NCBI RefSeq assembly: GCF_015627125.1
Contig: NZ_VTDO01000007.1
Coordinates: 1-64,000 of the forward strand
Direction of reading: 5' to 3'
From: Acinetobacter rathckeae
Lineage (GTDB): Bacteria; Pseudomonadota; Gammaproteobacteria; Pseudomonadales; Moraxellaceae
DNA length: 64,000 bases
Below the pieces are notes generated by a model. The model ran no database searches. It had not been told where the DNA came from and saw only the letters and a list, made by a program, of their open reading frames with translations. Position 1 is the first letter of the stretch, and each line of letters starts with the position of its first letter. A program made the position numbers and the translations under genes. This document shows, one piece after another, positions 1-9,029 of the stretch.

Positions 1-1
1 C

Positions 2-1102
2 ACCTATACCGCAGAAAGCTGTGGTGCATCTGCTGGTTTCTTTATTGGTTGGTGTACGTTACTTGATTATTTGTTATTGCCTTTAATTAATGCGTTGTTA
101 TGCGGTATTTACTTGTCTGCTTTATTTCCAAGCCTACCTTATTGGTTTTGGGTCATGTTATCTGCAGGTTTTGTCACTTTGATTAATTGCTTTAGAGTGA
201 AATTACTTGCAAATCTCAGTCTTATTTTTGTGCTTGCCCCTGTGGTGCTAATGCTGGTTTTTGTTTATTTAGTAATTATGGGTGTAGGTAAATCACCAGA
301 TTATCAGACGCTATGGACTTTAACCCCTTTATTCAGTGAACACACGGCACTTTTACCTTTAATTGCGGGTGCATCTATTTTGTGTTTTTCATTTTTAGGT
401 TTTGATGCGGTAACGACTTTAGCACACGAAACAAATAACCCAAAAGTGAATATTCCTAAGGCGATTATTTTAACCACGCTCATTGGCGGTATTATATTTT
501 TTACTGCATCATGGTTTATTCAGCTGTATTTTCCAAGTAATCGCTTGTTTAAAAATCCAGACGAGGCATTGCCTGAAATTGTACTGATTGTTGGAGGGGC
601 TTTATTTCAATCTGTATTTTTGGTCGGACAAATTATGAATACCGTCGCATCGGGGTTAGCCAGTCATGCTAGTGCTTCACGATTGCTTTTTATTATGGGT
701 AAAGATGGTATCTTTAATCAAAAAACCTTTGGTCATTTGAGTGAAAAATGGGGCACACCATTATTTTCTACACTTTTTGTTGGTGCTGTGTCTTTGGCTG
801 CAATGTTTTTAGATCTTGCACAAGTGGTCAGTCTAATAAGCTTTGGTGCATTGATTGCTTTTACTGCGGTAAACTTTTCGGTATTTATGCGTTTTTATGT
901 GAAAGAATCACAAAGAACAGGCATAAAAAATATGTTTTTAAACTTGGTTTTACCACTTATTTCGGTACTAGCGATTGTTTGTCTTTGGTTCAATTTAGAT
1001 CGTGAAGCCATGATTTTTGGTGGGTTATGGTTCGCTGTTGGCGTGATCTTCTTTGTATATAAGAAACTGACAAAACAGACCTTACGTATTAGTGGCGTAT
1101 AA
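2..1102 (+). CDS. APC-family amino acid/polyamine permease (5' end missing)
   Basis: The reading frame is open from the left edge, so the N-terminus lies outside the window; 366 residues are visible. It is strongly hydrophobic with about nine membrane segments and a conserved FSFLGFDAVTTLAHET stretch, typical of the APC superfamily (PuuP/YhdG-like importers). It probably imports an amine or amino acid across the inner membrane. The next gene, an FAD amine oxidase, starts 22 bases after its stop, which suggests an uptake-plus-oxidation pair like puuP-puuB. The substrate cannot be read from the sequence. Confidence 0.85.
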   Translation, partial: TYTAESCGASAGFFIGWCTLLDYLLLPLINALLCGIYLSALFPSLPYWFWVMLSAGFVTLINCFRVKLLANLSLIFVLAPVVLMLVFVYLVIMGVGKSPDYQTLWTLTPLFSEHTALLPLIAGASILCFSFLGFDAVTTLAHETNNPKVNIPKAIILTTLIGGIIFFTASWFIQLYFPSNRLFKNPDEALPEIVLIVGGALFQSVFLVGQIMNTVASGLASHASASRLLFIMGKDGIFNQKTFGHLSEKWGTPLFSTLFVGAVSLAAMFLDLAQVVSLISFGALIAFTAVNFSVFMRFYVKESQRTGIKNMFLNLVLPLISVLAIVCLWFNLDREAMIFGGLWFAVGVIFFVYKKLTKQTLRISGV

Positions 1103-1124
1103 AGAAAATTTTGGAGTGATGATC

Positions 1125-2528
1125 ATGAGTAAACCTATTATTTTAGATGATATTGAATTTAAACCCAGTAAAAATCGTTTAAATGGCCAAGACTGGAACT
1201 GGAGTTCTTATCCTCATGCAGATGGTGAAATACCTGCCAACTACTATGAAAGCTCTCTTGCTCCTTGGCTTACATTCGATGCACTGGAAAAAGATTTGAC
1301 CTGTGATGTTGTTGTGGTGGGTGCGGGTTTGTTAGGTGCATCATCTGCATTACATTTGGCAGAGCAGGGGCTTGAGGTAGTATTGGTTGAGAAAGATCGG
1401 GTTGGTAGTGCGGCATCTGGTCGTAATGGCGGGCAGCTCACACCAGGCTTAGCACGTTGGGAGGCTGAAGATATGATTCAGCACCTAAGCCATGAAGAAG
1501 CAAAAAAATTGTGGCATTTTACCTCTACTGAAGCCATGCAATTGATTGATGATATTAGTGCTAAATATGAGTTAAATCTAGCCCGTAGCTATGGTCATAT
1601 TACCGCTGCTGTGCATCCTGGGCATGTATTGTCACTTACAAAAGGGGCAGATGCTCGTATTTTTTTAGGAGAGTCAAATACTAAAATTGTGGGTAAGCAT
1701 GAATTGCTTGAGTATGTAAATTCAGAAAGTTATCACGGCGGTCTGATTGATGCCTTAGGTGGACAGATTCATCCACTTGCTTTGAATAGAGGCTTAGTAT
1801 CTGGCTTTTTAAAAAATAAGGGTGCAGTGTATGAAAATACAGAGGTTACAGCAATTACAGAACAAGAAGATTGTACCATTGTAGAAACAGCACAAGGGGT
1901 CATTAAAGCACGTAAAGCAGTTGTCATGGCTGTACATCATGCATCATTTCAGCTTTTAGAACAAAATGCAGAGACAACCATTCCATTTTTTACCTATGTT
2001 GGGGTAACAAAGCCTTTAGATATTAATCTTGAAGACATTTTACCTAAAAGTTACCCTGTATATGACACACAACTACAGATTGATTACTACCGGGGGGTGT
2101 CTAAAAATAGGTTGTTATTTGGTGGACAGGGCACAGGGTCATGTTGGCAGGTAGATAAAACTTCTGAATATTTACTTGGGCGTATTTCTGCTGTATTTCC
2201 ACAGGTTGAAACTGCATTTGATTTTGTGTGGAGTGGTACAACAGATTTGACGGTAAATGGGGCTGTAGATAGCCGAAAAACTACAGCAAAAGTGCCTGTT
2301 TATGCGGTGCATGGTTGGAGTGGTCATGGGGTTGCTCAAACTGTACGTATTGGTAAAGCGATTGCAGATGATGTTTTTGGTCATAACAAAGATTATGAAA
2401 TTTTGACCCAAATTGAACATAAAAACATTCCGCTAGGCCGTATGTTTGCACCCGTGGCTATTCCACTAGCAAAATGTATGTATAGTGCACAAATTGCTTT
2501 ACAACCTGGAAAAATGATTTCATTTTAA
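1125..2528 (+). CDS. FAD-dependent amine oxidoreductase (PuuB/DAO family)
   Basis: A D-amino-acid-oxidase/glycine-oxidase type flavoprotein of 467 residues. A Rossmann FAD motif (VVVGAGLLGASSALHLAE) lies near residue 55 and is followed by the SGRNGGQL motif typical of gamma-glutamylputrescine oxidase (PuuB) relatives. A second conserved block near the C-terminus (VHGWSGHGVAQT) closes the FAD site. The ATG at 1125 is chosen because GGAG at 1113-1116 sits 8 bases upstream; an in-frame GTG at 1092 would overlap the permease gene. It is likely to oxidise the amine imported by the preceding permease to an aldehyde with release of ammonia and H2O2. Exact substrate unknown. Confidence 0.85.
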   Translation: MSKPIILDDIEFKPSKNRLNGQDWNWSSYPHADGEIPANYYESSLAPWLTFDALEKDLTCDVVVVGAGLLGASSALHLAEQGLEVVLVEKDRVGSAASGRNGGQLTPGLARWEAEDMIQHLSHEEAKKLWHFTSTEAMQLIDDISAKYELNLARSYGHITAAVHPGHVLSLTKGADARIFLGESNTKIVGKHELLEYVNSESYHGGLIDALGGQIHPLALNRGLVSGFLKNKGAVYENTEVTAITEQEDCTIVETAQGVIKARKAVVMAVHHASFQLLEQNAETTIPFFTYVGVTKPLDINLEDILPKSYPVYDTQLQIDYYRGVSKNRLLFGGQGTGSCWQVDKTSEYLLGRISAVFPQVETAFDFVWSGTTDLTVNGAVDSRKTTAKVPVYAVHGWSGHGVAQTVRIGKAIADDVFGHNKDYEILTQIEHKNIPLGRMFAPVAIPLAKCMYSAQIALQPGKMISF

Positions 2529-2560
2529 GCTGTGTGGAATTTATAAATTGATAATAATCC

Positions 2561-2610
2561 ATGGTTCAAATCTAGTCACGATGTGTGATTTATAGGTGGA
2601 TTTGAGCCAT
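2561..2610. repeat. Inverted repeat after the amine oxidase gene
   Basis: A 12-base arm at 2561-2572 pairs with 2599-2610 across a 26-base loop, with one G-U pair. It lies 33 bases after the oxidase stop and has no T-run, so it could be a weak terminator, a processing site or an operator. Confidence 0.4.
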
Positions 2611-2751
2611 GTAGTAAACTGAAATAAATAATAATATTTACGCCTATAATTATAGTGTTATCACAAAAATGGTTTTATCGGTAGGTCAGTAGTATTTGCT
2701 TTGGTATCGATTTTGCACATAGATCAAATTTTGCAAAACTGAGCATCAAGT

Positions 2752-3567
2752 ATGGATATACTTATTTATTTTTTAATTGGGGGCATTGCAGGGTTTACTG
2801 CAGGTCTGTTTGGTGTAGGTGGTGGTTTAATTATTGTACCTATTTTATATGTGGTATTTCAGCAACAAGGCTATCCTCTAAATGTGATTATGCATCTGGC
2901 TTTAGGTACATCTTTAGCCACAATTCTTGTGACGTCTATAAGCTCAATCTTAGCGCACCATAAAAAAAATGCAGTACTTTGGCCAGTAGTTAAAAATTTA
3001 AGTTTTGGTCTTTGTCTTGGCTCTTTTTTTGGAGCAGGGATTGCGGGCATACTCTCAGGTTATGTCTTACAGTTTTTAGTTGGAATTTTTGCACTAACCA
3101 TTGCATACACTATGTTTAATGCAAGAAAAACGATTGTAGATGAAAGAAAGACAAAGACGCTTCCTTCTCTAAAAAATCAGTTAGGGGCAGGTGCTGTGAT
3201 TGGTATTGCTTCTGCAATATTTGGTATTGGTGGAGGCTCTCTTACGGTCCCTTATTTAAATCGGTGCGGTATTGTTATGCAAAAAGCCGTAGCAACATCA
3301 GCAGCATGTGGCTTTCCAATTGCTTTAGCAGGTGCTTTAGGTTTTATGTGGTTTGGTAAAAGTCAGGTGGTAGAATTACCTCATACACTAGGCTATGTAC
3401 ATATTTATGCCTTTATCGGTATTAGTAGTATGAGTTTTTTAACAGCAAAAATAGGTGCGAAAGTTGCACATCAATTATCTCCTCAACGACTAAAAATCTG
3501 TTTTAGTTTTTTGCTGTTAGGTATAGGTAGTTATTTTATTTTAAAGGCAGTACAAGGCATCTTTTGA
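2752..3567 (+). CDS. TauE/SafE (TSUP) family membrane transporter
   Basis: A 271-residue integral membrane protein with about eight membrane segments. It carries two copies of the family's glycine-rich motif: GLFGVGGGLIIVPIL near residue 19 and AIFGIGGGSLTVPYL near residue 155. TSUP proteins export or import sulfite, sulfonates or organic anions. It is set 223 bases after the oxidase gene, so probably has its own promoter. A strong hairpin terminator follows at 3668. The ligand is unknown. Confidence 0.85.
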   Translation: MDILIYFLIGGIAGFTAGLFGVGGGLIIVPILYVVFQQQGYPLNVIMHLALGTSLATILVTSISSILAHHKKNAVLWPVVKNLSFGLCLGSFFGAGIAGILSGYVLQFLVGIFALTIAYTMFNARKTIVDERKTKTLPSLKNQLGAGAVIGIASAIFGIGGGSLTVPYLNRCGIVMQKAVATSAACGFPIALAGALGFMWFGKSQVVELPHTLGYVHIYAFIGISSMSFLTAKIGAKVAHQLSPQRLKICFSFLLLGIGSYFILKAVQGIF

Positions 3568-3935
3568 AAGCTAAAGTGGCAATAAAAAGTATTTAAAGGC
3601 GTAGTGGTATGCCATTTTGAGCAAAGTGATACGGAAATTAACGATAGGTTTTTTATTCATATTTGAGCGGAGTATCTTTGAAAGATACTCCGTTTTTTAT
3701 TGTACATAATAAGTGCATATTAAAAAAGAATGTCTTTTTATAGTTCAGGTATTTTTGCAAGAGCCTTTGAAAAAACTCAGCTTTTACGCATAAATTTACT
3801 TCAGTACACTAGTTTTAACAGCAATGGTTCTTTAAGTTCTGTAGTGATGAATTATTTTCCTTAATAGATTGTTTTAATTGTATTTTGTTAATTGCTGTGT
3901 CGTCGTTATTTGGGGTGTATCGTCTAGGAGTAATT
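3568..3935. other. Intergenic region with one terminator
   Basis: No credible gene. It holds the terminator at 3668-3698 and an AT-rich stretch that presumably contains the promoter of the DUF485 gene. AGGAG at 3926-3930 is that gene's ribosome binding site. Confidence 0.6.
3668..3698 (+). terminator. Rho-independent terminator
   Basis: Perfect 12-base inverted repeat (3668-3679 with 3681-3692) folding into a tight hairpin, followed by six T. It ends the transport/oxidase block upstream. Confidence 0.85.
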
Positions 3936-4247
3936 ATGAATCAGGCACATGCATGGGATCGTATTTATGCAGATCCTCAGTTTAATCAACTTGTTGTCAA
4001 AAGAAGAAAAGTCACACTCAAATTATTTTTAATTTGCATGATTTTCTTTTTCTCTATCCCGTTTTTTTCTGTTGTCTCTCCAAGTTTTTTACGTATTCAA
4101 GTGATGGGTGCGATTAATGTCGGACTATTATTGGTGGTTGCTCAATATGTTGTTGGTGGATTAATCGCATGGCGTTATGTCATTGAATTAAAGAAAATAG
4201 ATGAGATGTCAAAACAACTCATTTCTACTCATGCTGAAAATAGCTAG
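3936..4247 (+). CDS. DUF485 small membrane protein, symporter partner
   Basis: A 103-residue protein with two membrane segments and a charged C-terminus. This matches DUF485 proteins (YjcH-like), which are encoded immediately before acetate-type sodium/solute symporters. The start at 3936 has AGGAG six bases upstream; a longer frame from 3885 lacks a site. The symporter gene begins 33 bases after the stop, so the pair is almost certainly co-transcribed. DUF485 proteins are thought to help their symporter partner, but the mechanism is not established. Confidence 0.85.
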   Translation: MNQAHAWDRIYADPQFNQLVVKRRKVTLKLFLICMIFFFSIPFFSVVSPSFLRIQVMGAINVGLLLVVAQYVVGGLIAWRYVIELKKIDEMSKQLISTHAENS

Positions 4248-4280
4248 TTTCCTCTCATTTCCTTTTTATACGGTTATATT

Positions 4281-6167
4281 ATGAATCATTTAAGCATCAA
4301 TATACGTCGTATATTGGGTGTCTTGAGCATTAGCTTAGTCAGCCAATATACTTTAGCACAGTCGACTTTAGTATCGGATAGTAGTCGTAATTTTACCTTT
4401 TTTATTTTTGCATTATTGTTTGTCTTAACCTTTGCTGTGATTTATTTAGCCGCAAAGAAAAATACCACTACCGGTGACTTTTATACTGGGGGTGGCAGTA
4501 TCTCAGGCCGTACTAATGGCATAGCCATTGCAGGAGATTATTTGTCTGCTGCTGCCTTTTTAGGTGTGTCTGGTTTGATTGCACTGTATGGGCTTGATGG
4601 AAGTATCTATCTGGTTGGCTTCTTTGTTTCTTTTATTCCTGTATTACTCTTGGTTGCAGAACCGTGCCGTAATTTAGGAAAGTATACTTTAGGTGATATT
4701 TTATCCTTAAGAAATCATTTTAGGTCTACAAAGTTTGTTGTTGCGATCTCTAGTATTTTGGTTGCGCTGTTTTATATGGTTCCACAAATTGTAGGTGGTG
4801 CTGTCATTATTAAAGCTTTGATTGATATTCCATACGAAACATCTGTAGTTGTTGTTGGGGGATTAATGTTGAGCTACGTATTGTTTGGGGGAATGCGTGC
4901 GACAACAGCCATTCAGCTCTTTAAAGCATTGGTTTTAATATCATTTTGTTTTTTACTTGTGATTTTAACTTGGGTGCCATACGGTTTTAATATTAATGGT
5001 TTCTTTAAGTCAGTTGTGAGTAATCCCTTTATTCAACAGCATGTTTTATCTTTGTTAGGTTCTTCGTCAACGCTATCTGCGACTGAAGCAGGACAACGTT
5101 TTTTAGAACCCGGTTTATATTTAAAAAGCCCTTTAGAGCAATTCTCTTTAAGCCTTGCACTTGTGCTAGGTACAGCGGCCATGCCACATATTTTAATGCG
5201 ATTTTTTACAGTAGCAAATGCGCAAGCGGCTAGAGCATCTGCTTTATGGGCAATGTTAGCAATTGGTGTTTGTCATCTATTTATTATTGTCATTGGCTTC
5301 TCATCGGCACTCAATATTGGTCCACTTGCAATTTCTAAAATAGATAAAGGTGGCAACCTTGCTGCACCTATGCTTGCACAGTATTTGGGTGGTGGGGCCG
5401 ATAGCATGATGGGTAACTTCTTATTGGCATTGGTTGCAGCGGTATCTTTTGCAACGATTGTGGCAGTGGTTGCTGGCTTAACTTTGGCTGCAGCCTCTTC
5501 TTTGGCACATGATGTTTATGTGGGGGCAATTAAGAATGGTCAAGCGACTGAGCTTGAGCAAAGAAATGCTGCCAGAGTGGCAACGATTATTATGGTACTT
5601 ATTGCGATTGGTGTGGGAATTTCAGCCAAAGGACAAAATGTTGCTCACTTGGTTGGTTTAGGTTACGCCGTTGCAGCTTCTGCCAATTTACCTGCATTAC
5701 TCATGACTTTGTATTGGAAAAGATGTAGTACCGCAGGCGTACTTGTAGGTGTGATTGGTGGAACAGTCCTTTCAATTGGTTTAGTTTTAATTTCACCGAA
5801 TATGACTTATCCCGTATTGCAAAAAGAGGCTGCGGTAATCACTGTAAAAACTTTAGATACAAAAATTAGCCAAGCTGAAAGTGGTGTATTAAAAGCATCT
5901 GAAAGTGAACTTGCTGAGTGGAAAAAATCTCGTACTACAGCAGTAGAGAAAATTACCAGTACACCAGATCAAGCAACGAGTTTGGTTGGTTTAGAAAAAC
6001 CGCTTATCAGCTTAAAGAATCCTGGCATTATTTCTATTCCTGTTGGATTTTTATTGGTCATTATTTTCTCTTTATTATTTCCTAGCCGTTATTCACAAAA
6101 TTCATGGAAAGAATTCTCTGTACGTAGAGAGTCTGGCTTAGGTGTACATAAACCTGTTCAACATTAA
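4281..6167 (+). CDS. Sodium/solute symporter, ActP-like
   Basis: A 628-residue member of the SSS family with a putative signal sequence (cleavage after about residue 27, TLAQS) and about 13 membrane segments. Motifs such as DFYTGGGSISGRTNGIAIAGD and AASANLPALLMTLYWKR match cation/acetate symporters. Compared with ActP (about 550 residues) there is an extra polar segment at roughly residues 508-580, rich in K, E, S and T, before the last membrane helix. The DUF485 gene upstream and the nitrilase gene downstream suggest it imports a carboxylate or nitrile-related compound. The substrate is inferred, so no gene symbol is given. Confidence 0.85.
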   Translation: MNHLSINIRRILGVLSISLVSQYTLAQSTLVSDSSRNFTFFIFALLFVLTFAVIYLAAKKNTTTGDFYTGGGSISGRTNGIAIAGDYLSAAAFLGVSGLIALYGLDGSIYLVGFFVSFIPVLLLVAEPCRNLGKYTLGDILSLRNHFRSTKFVVAISSILVALFYMVPQIVGGAVIIKALIDIPYETSVVVVGGLMLSYVLFGGMRATTAIQLFKALVLISFCFLLVILTWVPYGFNINGFFKSVVSNPFIQQHVLSLLGSSSTLSATEAGQRFLEPGLYLKSPLEQFSLSLALVLGTAAMPHILMRFFTVANAQAARASALWAMLAIGVCHLFIIVIGFSSALNIGPLAISKIDKGGNLAAPMLAQYLGGGADSMMGNFLLALVAAVSFATIVAVVAGLTLAAASSLAHDVYVGAIKNGQATELEQRNAARVATIIMVLIAIGVGISAKGQNVAHLVGLGYAVAASANLPALLMTLYWKRCSTAGVLVGVIGGTVLSIGLVLISPNMTYPVLQKEAAVITVKTLDTKISQAESGVLKASESELAEWKKSRTTAVEKITSTPDQATSLVGLEKPLISLKNPGIISIPVGFLLVIIFSLLFPSRYSQNSWKEFSVRRESGLGVHKPVQH

Positions 6168-6172
6168 TGATC

Positions 6173-6207
6173 AATCTGAGTAAAAGCCTTTTGATTTTAC
6201 TCAGATT
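6173..6207 (+). terminator. Perfect 13-bp hairpin between symporter and nitrilase genes
   Basis: Arms at 6173-6185 and 6195-6207 are perfectly complementary with a 9-base loop. No T-run follows, so it may be a partial terminator or an RNA processing/stability site rather than a full stop between the two genes. Confidence 0.5.
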
Positions 6208-6233
6208 AAATTCAATATTTTGAGTATTTCCTT

Positions 6234-7262
6234 ATGATTAAATTACCTGTTACAAAAGTTGCAGCAGCACATGTCGCCCCTATTTATATGAACAAAGCTG
6301 CAACTGTTCAAAAGGCACTTTCAATTATTGATGAAGCTGCAAAAAATGGTGCAGAACTGGTTGTATTTCCAGAATCATTTATACCCGGTTTTCCAGTCTG
6401 GGCTGCACTGTGGGCACCTATTTATAACCATGACTGGTTTAAAATTATGGTGGAAAATAGCTTGTTAGTGAATGGCCCAGAGATATGTGCAATTCGTGCT
6501 GCTGCAAAACGTCATGGTGTGTTCATTTCACTTGGTTTCAGCGAAGCCACTGAGGTTAGTGTTGGTTGTATTTGGAACAGTAATATTATTATTGGTGATG
6601 ATGGTGAGGTATTAAATCATCATCGAAAACTTGTTCCTACCTTTTATGAAAAAATGGTGTGGGCTGCAGGTGACGGCAAAGGATTGCAGGTAGTAGATAC
6701 AAAAATTGGTAAAATTGGTGCACTTATTTGTGGTGAGAATACCAACCCACTGGCTAAGTACAGTTTAGCGGCTCAAGGTGAACAAATTCATATTTCTGCA
6801 TGGCCTGCAATTTGGCCGACACGTAAACCTGGGGTGCAGAATTTTAATAATTTAGAGGCTAACCGTATTCGAGCAAGTAGCCATTGTTTTGAAGCAAAAG
6901 TATTTGGCATTATTAGTGCCGGGTTTATGGATCAAACCATGATTGATTGCTTATCAAAAAATGCAGACCAAGATGCAATTGATGTATTGTTAAATACGCC
7001 AAGAGCTGCAACGCAATTTATTACCCCGACAAGCGAAGTTATTGGTGATACTTTACAAAATGAAGAAGGGATTGCTTATGCAACATTTGATCTTAATACA
7101 TGTGTAGAGCCGAAGCAATATCACGATATTGTTGGATATTATAATCGTTACGATGTGTTTGATTTAACGGTCACTCGTCAACGTGATACGCCTGCGAAGT
7201 TTATAGATGATACATCTAAAGTTGATTTTGCTCCGTTAGACTCAACACTATTGAATGACTAA
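6234..7262 (+). CDS. Nitrilase (carbon-nitrogen hydrolase family)
   Basis: A 342-residue cytosolic enzyme predicted to hydrolyse an organic nitrile to the carboxylic acid and ammonia. The Glu-Lys-Cys triad is visible: E47 in VVFPES, K132 in HHRKLVPTF and C166 in GALICGEN, with the supporting E139. The region after the cysteine (HISAWPAIWP) and the length fit true nitrilases rather than amidases or beta-ureidopropionases. It lies 66 bases after the symporter gene and is convergent with a LysR regulator gene. The symporter may move the nitrile or the acid product. Natural substrate not deducible. Confidence 0.9.
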   Translation: MIKLPVTKVAAAHVAPIYMNKAATVQKALSIIDEAAKNGAELVVFPESFIPGFPVWAALWAPIYNHDWFKIMVENSLLVNGPEICAIRAAAKRHGVFISLGFSEATEVSVGCIWNSNIIIGDDGEVLNHHRKLVPTFYEKMVWAAGDGKGLQVVDTKIGKIGALICGENTNPLAKYSLAAQGEQIHISAWPAIWPTRKPGVQNFNNLEANRIRASSHCFEAKVFGIISAGFMDQTMIDCLSKNADQDAIDVLLNTPRAATQFITPTSEVIGDTLQNEEGIAYATFDLNTCVEPKQYHDIVGYYNRYDVFDLTVTRQRDTPAKFIDDTSKVDFAPLDSTLLND

Positions 7263-7289
7263 TTGAGTGATTGAATGTCCCATCAAATA

Positions 7290-8210
7290 TTAGAGCTCTT
7301 TCATAATAATATTTGGTGGGCAAGGGTAGTCCTGTTTGAATATTTCATACAGAAAAGACATGGTGGTTTTTATTCTACGAGTATATCTGAGGTCTTGGTG
7401 TACAGACATCCATAAGGTTCTAGAGACATCTATTTGGTCATCTAAGATTCTGACTAAACCTAAACTTTCTGCATGTGCAAAGTTAGGTAGCATCACAATG
7501 CCCATACCAGCTGCGGCAGCATACATTTGAGAAAGCATACTGGTCGAACAAAAGACAATGTTCGGCTGGCTAATGGCTTCGTCTAACCATCGTACAGTAT
7601 CGAGTTGTATGAGATCATTAATATATGAAACAAAATCATGGTTCACTAAATCTGCTTTAGATTTTGGGCAACCCTTCTGTGCTAAATACGATTCAGATGC
7701 ATATAAATACAATGCAAACTCACCAATAGGTAAAGCATCAAGCCCCCTGGCTTCTAAAGGAAAAAAGCTTAAGAAAATATCTGCTTCACGTCTGTTAACA
7801 TGAATCATGGTTGATGATGTGACGAGTTCAATCTGTAACGAGGGGTGACGTGTTTTTAAGGTCGAAAACTGACCTGCAAGATAGAGTGTTGCAATACCTT
7901 CCATAGATGCAACTCTTACCCGACCATGTGGTTCAGATACTGTATTGCTCACACTCTCAATCAGAGAAAGGGCTGCTCGCTCCATCTCTTCAACATGTTG
8001 TAGTAGTTGTTCGCCTTGAGGTGTTAAGTGAATACCTTGATGATCTCTTTCAAGTAAGGCGCTATTGAGATGATATTCTAAATGCGTAATTCTTCTGCTC
8101 ACAGTGGAGTCATCAACTGCTAACTGTTTTGCGGCAGAAGATAAAGTTTTACTGCGGGCCACAGTTAAAAAAATTCTAAGATCATTCCAATTTAGACGGT
8201 TTAAATCCAT
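7290..8210 (-). CDS. LysR-family transcriptional regulator
   Basis: A 306-residue LysR-type regulator. An N-terminal winged helix-turn-helix (about residues 5-63, with LSSAAKQLAVDDSTVSRRITHLE) is followed by a substrate-binding domain. The ATG at 8210 is preferred; an in-frame TTG four codons upstream is also open, and GAG about six bases before the ATG would serve as ribosome site. The gene is convergent with the nitrilase gene, so it does not have the usual divergent arrangement with its target. Control of the nitrilase/symporter genes is only an inference. A normal C-terminal effector domain is present. Confidence 0.88.
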   Translation of the reverse strand: MDLNRLNWNDLRIFLTVARSKTLSSAAKQLAVDDSTVSRRITHLEYHLNSALLERDHQGIHLTPQGEQLLQHVEEMERAALSLIESVSNTVSEPHGRVRVASMEGIATLYLAGQFSTLKTRHPSLQIELVTSSTMIHVNRREADIFLSFFPLEARGLDALPIGEFALYLYASESYLAQKGCPKSKADLVNHDFVSYINDLIQLDTVRWLDEAISQPNIVFCSTSMLSQMYAAAAGMGIVMLPNFAHAESLGLVRILDDQIDVSRTLWMSVHQDLRYTRRIKTTMSFLYEIFKQDYPCPPNIIMKEL

Positions 8211-8395
8211 ATGGGTACTCAATAAAAAGCGTTAGAATACTGCGTTGAGTAGTTAAAATAGTGTATCTCACTTTAAGATAAAGTTTTCGATATATAGCAA
8301 TATATTACCAATGTCATCAAGATAATATATATTATGAAAAATACGTCTATTGTGAACGTAGATAGATAACAACATATAAATATTTTGAGGTAAAA

Positions 8396-8980
8396 ATGAA
8401 AGGTAATATTTTAGATTTTTCGATACAGCAAGGGGTTGGGGTAATTGCTGCAGAAGATGGCAATCGTTATGAGTTTTCGGGACAGCAATGGAGGGAACAA
8501 GCAGCACCACAAAAAGGAATGTATGTTGACTTTGCCATTGAACCAACTACAGGAACTGCAGTAGGTGTGTACTTGGCCTTACAAACACAAACACCTTTTA
8601 CACCAAAGATTGATAATCCAGAAGAGCAATATACGATTATAGACTGGACAAAAAAATGCTTTGAAAACTATGCAAATTTTAGTGGGCGAGCACGTCGAAA
8701 AGAGTTTTGGTTATTTTATTTAGCTTTGATTATTGTGGGTATAGTAGCCCAAATCATAGATCTTCTTATACATTCAAATATGGGGATTGTTAACCTATTA
8801 TGGAATTTAGCAACATTTATTCCTATACTTGCTGCAGGTACGCGTCGCTTACATGATACTGGCCGTTCAGGTTGGTGGCAGCTTCTTGTTTTTACCATTA
8901 TTGGTATTATTCCGCTGGTTGTTTTTTGGGCTTCAGATACAAAACAAGAAAATAATAAATGGGGTCAACCTGCCAAATAA
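8396..8980 (+). CDS. Cold-shock-like N-terminal domain fused to DUF805 membrane domain
   Basis: A 194-residue protein. Residues 1-60 resemble a degenerate cold-shock/OB-fold domain: MKG.ILDFSIQQG, then AAED, YEF and PQKGM..DF. Residues from about 80 onward form a DUF805 domain with FSGRARRKEFW, three to four membrane segments and RRLHDTGRSGWW. A good ribosome site (TGAGG) precedes the ATG. The convergent gene at 9030-9443 has the same N-terminal domain fused to a different membrane domain. The role is unknown; the layout suggests a membrane-tethered nucleic-acid- or ligand-binding module. Confidence 0.8.
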   Translation: MKGNILDFSIQQGVGVIAAEDGNRYEFSGQQWREQAAPQKGMYVDFAIEPTTGTAVGVYLALQTQTPFTPKIDNPEEQYTIIDWTKKCFENYANFSGRARRKEFWLFYLALIIVGIVAQIIDLLIHSNMGIVNLLWNLATFIPILAAGTRRLHDTGRSGWWQLLVFTIIGIIPLVVFWASDTKQENNKWGQPAK

Positions 8981-8989
8981 ATAAGATCA

Positions 8990-9019
8990 CCCCTAATGTC
9001 TTGTGTAGATATTAGGGGG
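8990..9019. terminator. Short hairpin between convergent genes
   Basis: CCCCTAAT at 8990-8997 pairs with ATTAGGGG at 9011-9018. It lies between the stop codons of two convergent genes. No long T-run, so only a weak bidirectional terminator. Confidence 0.4.
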
Positions 9020-9029
9020 AACTGGATGA

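Noticed and set aside
1092..1124. GTG start for the amine oxidase overlapping the permease
   Set aside because: ATG at 1125 has a good ribosome site and gives the expected N-terminus.
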